A stretch of DNA of 14,479 nucleotides from UBA4717 sp045580165 (GTDB taxonomy: Bacteria; Bacillota; Clostridia; Oscillospirales; CAG-272): the NCBI GenBank assembly GCA_045580165.1, contig JAZNNG010000017.1:1-14479 (forward strand). The letters run 5' to 3'. Below, piece by piece: positions 12,888 through 14,479 of this stretch (the first letter of the stretch is position 1; every line of letters starts with the position of its first letter). The notes under the pieces are model-generated. The model made no database searches and had not been told where the DNA came from. It worked only from the letters and a program-made list of their open reading frames with translations. The translations under genes were made by a program, and so were the position numbers.

Positions 12888-14159
12888 ATGGCAAACTGCT
12901 TTTACAGCGCGGATATAATGCTTCCGTGCTTCAAGGACGACAAGGACAAAATGAACAAGTGGGCGACGGTTGCCTGCGACCAGTACACAAGCGAGGCTGA
13001 CTACTGGACGGCGGTCGAAGAAAAGGTGGGAGAAGCCCCCTCGGCGCTCAGAATAACCCTTCCCGAAATATATCTCGGCGACAGAGATGAGGAGAGAATA
13101 GCAAAGATCAACGAAACTATGGTCGATTACACCGAAAACCTGCTTGCGACCTATCCCGATTCGATGATATATCTTGAGCGTAAGCTCGCCGACGGCAGAG
13201 TCCGTCTCGGTCTTATCGGTAAGATAGACCTCGACGAGTACGATTACAATAAGGGCGCGACCACGCTTGTCCGCGCAACCGAGGGCACAGTGCTTTCGCG
13301 CATACCGCCGAGAGTAAAGATACGCCGCGGCGCGACCGTGGAGCTTCCGCACATAATGATGCTCATCGACGACCCCGAGAAGACGGTCATCGAGCCGATT
13401 GGCGCAAAGAAGGGAGCGCTTGAGTGCGCGTACTCCTTCGAGCTTATGCAAAACGGAGGATACGTTGACGGCTACTTCGTAGACGCTGACTCCAAAGCCA
13501 AGATAGACGCGGCGCTTGAAAAGCTCTCGGATATTGACGCGTATAATAAAAAGTACGGAACAAACGAAAAGTCGCCTATGCTTTTCGCAGTCGGCGACGG
13601 AAACCACTCGCTTGCAAGCGCAAAGGCGCTCTACGAGGAAATAAAGGCAGAGATAGGTGCTGAGGCTGCAAAAAACCACCCTGCAAGATACGCGCTTTGC
13701 GAGATCGTAAACATTCACGATGCGGCGCTTGAGTTTGAGCCGATATACAGAGTAGTGTTCGACACCGACGTTTCCAAAATGACGGCGGCGCTCAAGGAAT
13801 ACGCAAAGGCAGACAAGGGCGGCAAGAACTCGTTTGATATAGAATGCGTGAGCGCAAACGGCACCGAGAATGTCAGAATAGAGAAGTCGGCAAACGAGCT
13901 TGCAGTGGGCGCGCTTCAGGATTTCATCGACGCATACCTTAAGGAAAACCGTGGCGAGGTCGACTACATACACGGCGTTGGCTCAACAAAGACCCTCGCC
14001 GCACGTGAGAACGCGATCGGCTTCTTGTTTGATGGAATGGGCAAGGACGAGCTTTTCAAGAGCGTAATAATAAACGGCTCACTTCCGAGAAAGACCTTCT
14101 CGATGGGCGAAGCCGACGACAAGCGCTACTACCTCGAAGCAAGAAAGATAGTGAAGTGA
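12888..14159 (+). CDS. DUF1015 family protein
   Basis: A 423-residue cytosolic protein with no signal peptide. It matches the clostridial DUF1015 family in its opening (ADIMLPCFKDDKDKMNKWATVACDQYTSE), in ITLPEIYLGD, and above all in VGDGNHSLASAKALYEEIK, with GDGNH at 236-240, the most conserved block and a likely nucleotide- or metal-binding or catalytic site. The biochemical role of the family is, to my knowledge, unsettled. The start is fixed by AGAGGA (12875-12880) eight bases upstream. It lies 13 bases after rarA and 7 bases before a small membrane protein, so all three should be cotranscribed. A long antisense frame (12759-13973) is a composition artefact. Confidence 0.9.
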   Translation: MANCFYSADIMLPCFKDDKDKMNKWATVACDQYTSEADYWTAVEEKVGEAPSALRITLPEIYLGDRDEERIAKINETMVDYTENLLATYPDSMIYLERKLADGRVRLGLIGKIDLDEYDYNKGATTLVRATEGTVLSRIPPRVKIRRGATVELPHIMMLIDDPEKTVIEPIGAKKGALECAYSFELMQNGGYVDGYFVDADSKAKIDAALEKLSDIDAYNKKYGTNEKSPMLFAVGDGNHSLASAKALYEEIKAEIGAEAAKNHPARYALCEIVNIHDAALEFEPIYRVVFDTDVSKMTAALKEYAKADKGGKNSFDIECVSANGTENVRIEKSANELAVGALQDFIDAYLKENRGEVDYIHGVGSTKTLAARENAIGFLFDGMGKDELFKSVIINGSLPRKTFSMGEADDKRYYLEARKIVK

Positions 14160-14166
14160 GAAGAAA

Positions 14167-14322
14167 ATGAAAAAGATATCAACAGTCGGCTTGGCAATCG
14201 GCAGCGCAATGATAGGCTTTTTCGCAAATAAACTGGGCACACTCGCGGGGAATATATGTTTTGTTCTCGCAGTGGTAATGCTCGTTGTTTCTATCATAGC
14301 GATCAGCAAGACGGATAAATGA
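14167..14322 (+). CDS. Small membrane protein, 51 residues
   Basis: The ATG at 14167 opens 51 codons ending at TGA 14320-14322, seven bases after the DUF1015 stop. The product has a basic start (MKKIS), a first hydrophobic stretch (about 6-20, with small Gly/Ala/Ser residues), a short linker NKLG, and a long second hydrophobic helix (about 26-46), then SKTDK. It would sit in the membrane as a two-helix hairpin. The ribosome binding site is weak (GTGAGAAG), which fits translation coupled to the gene before it. No family is recognised; small two-helix proteins of this sort occur widely. Coding is supported by position and clean hydrophobic pattern only. Confidence 0.55.
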   Translation: MKKISTVGLAIGSAMIGFFANKLGTLAGNICFVLAVVMLVVSIIAISKTDK

Positions 14323-14343
14323 AAAAAGCACCCCAACGGGTGC
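14322..14343 (-). terminator. Terminator for a minus-strand transcript entering from the right
   Basis: GCACCC (14328-14333) pairs with GGGTGC (14338-14343) around CAAC. The T-run lies on the minus strand (complement of the A-run 14322-14327), so it terminates leftward transcription; on the plus strand it is followed by CTTCC and would be weak. It implies a convergent gene beyond base 14479. Confidence 0.6.
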
Positions 14344-14375
14344 CTTCCATAAAGCAGGTTTTACCTACCGCAACC

Positions 14376-14456
14376 TTGTAGGGCGGTGGCTTGCTGCCGC
14401 CGAAAACAAACGATATATGCAAAGAAAACGGCGGGAGATAAACCCCCGCCCTACAA
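14376..14456. repeat. Inverted-repeat element (GTAGGG family), copy 2
   Basis: Left arm TTGTAGGGCGGTGG...CCGCCG (14376-14402) and right arm (about 14429-14456), which in reverse complement reads TTGTAGGGCGGGGG...CCGCCG, around about 27 AT-rich bases. The arms and plan match the element at 11228-11343, with a shorter interior. The last 23 bases of the window hold AAGGAG (14459-14464) but no assignable gene. Confidence 0.75.
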
Positions 14457-14479
14457 CAAAAGGAGTACGGACGATTTGT

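Noticed and set aside
12759..13973. 404-residue minus-strand frame
   Set aside because: Antisense to rarA and the DUF1015 gene, no recognisable domain, cysteine/valine-rich shadow composition and no ribosome binding site.

Overview
The window looks like the chromosome of a spore-forming Firmicute of the class Clostridia, probably an anaerobic gut-type lineage near Oscillospirales or Christensenellales. The basis is the spoIIGA-sigE sporulation pair, clostridial versions of alaS, murI, recG, rarA and a DUF1015 protein, strong AGGAGG-type ribosome binding sites, TTGACA/TATAAT promoters, and short palindromic intergenic repeats of a kind I recall from such genomes. The placement below class level is inference.

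Layout. Positions 1-363 hold the 3' end of a transglutaminase-like gene with its terminator. Positions 449-730 hold a consensus promoter, a compact folded leader RNA beginning at the predicted start site, and two mutually exclusive hairpins, the second an intrinsic terminator. Behind it lies a 58-residue cysteine-rich protein of unknown function (730-906). This promoter/RNA/small-protein unit is the least explained and most interesting part of the window. Convergent to it is alaS (1189-3819, minus strand). A divergent promoter pair separates alaS from a membrane-anchored ComEC-type metallo-beta-lactamase protein (3986-4912). After a repeat-filled gap come spoIIGA and sigE (5248-6847), the protease and its pro-sigma substrate for the mother-cell programme, and then rpmE (6965-7171) under its own promoter. 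sigG, often next to sigE, is absent here.

The right half is a plus-strand run: a HAD hydrolase (7387-8031), murI (8191-8970), recG (9004-11193), then after a 451-base repeat-rich gap rarA (11645-12874), a DUF1015 protein (12888-14159) and a 51-residue membrane protein (14167-14322). The genes serve translation (alaS, rpmE), sporulation (spoIIGA, sigE), cell wall precursor supply (murI) and replication-fork repair (recG, rarA).

Five intergenic dispersed-repeat copies, in up to four families, sit in the gaps. Two pairs (11228/14376 and 5008/11405) appear to be diverged relatives. No rRNA, tRNA, CRISPR array, insertion sequence or phage gene was seen.
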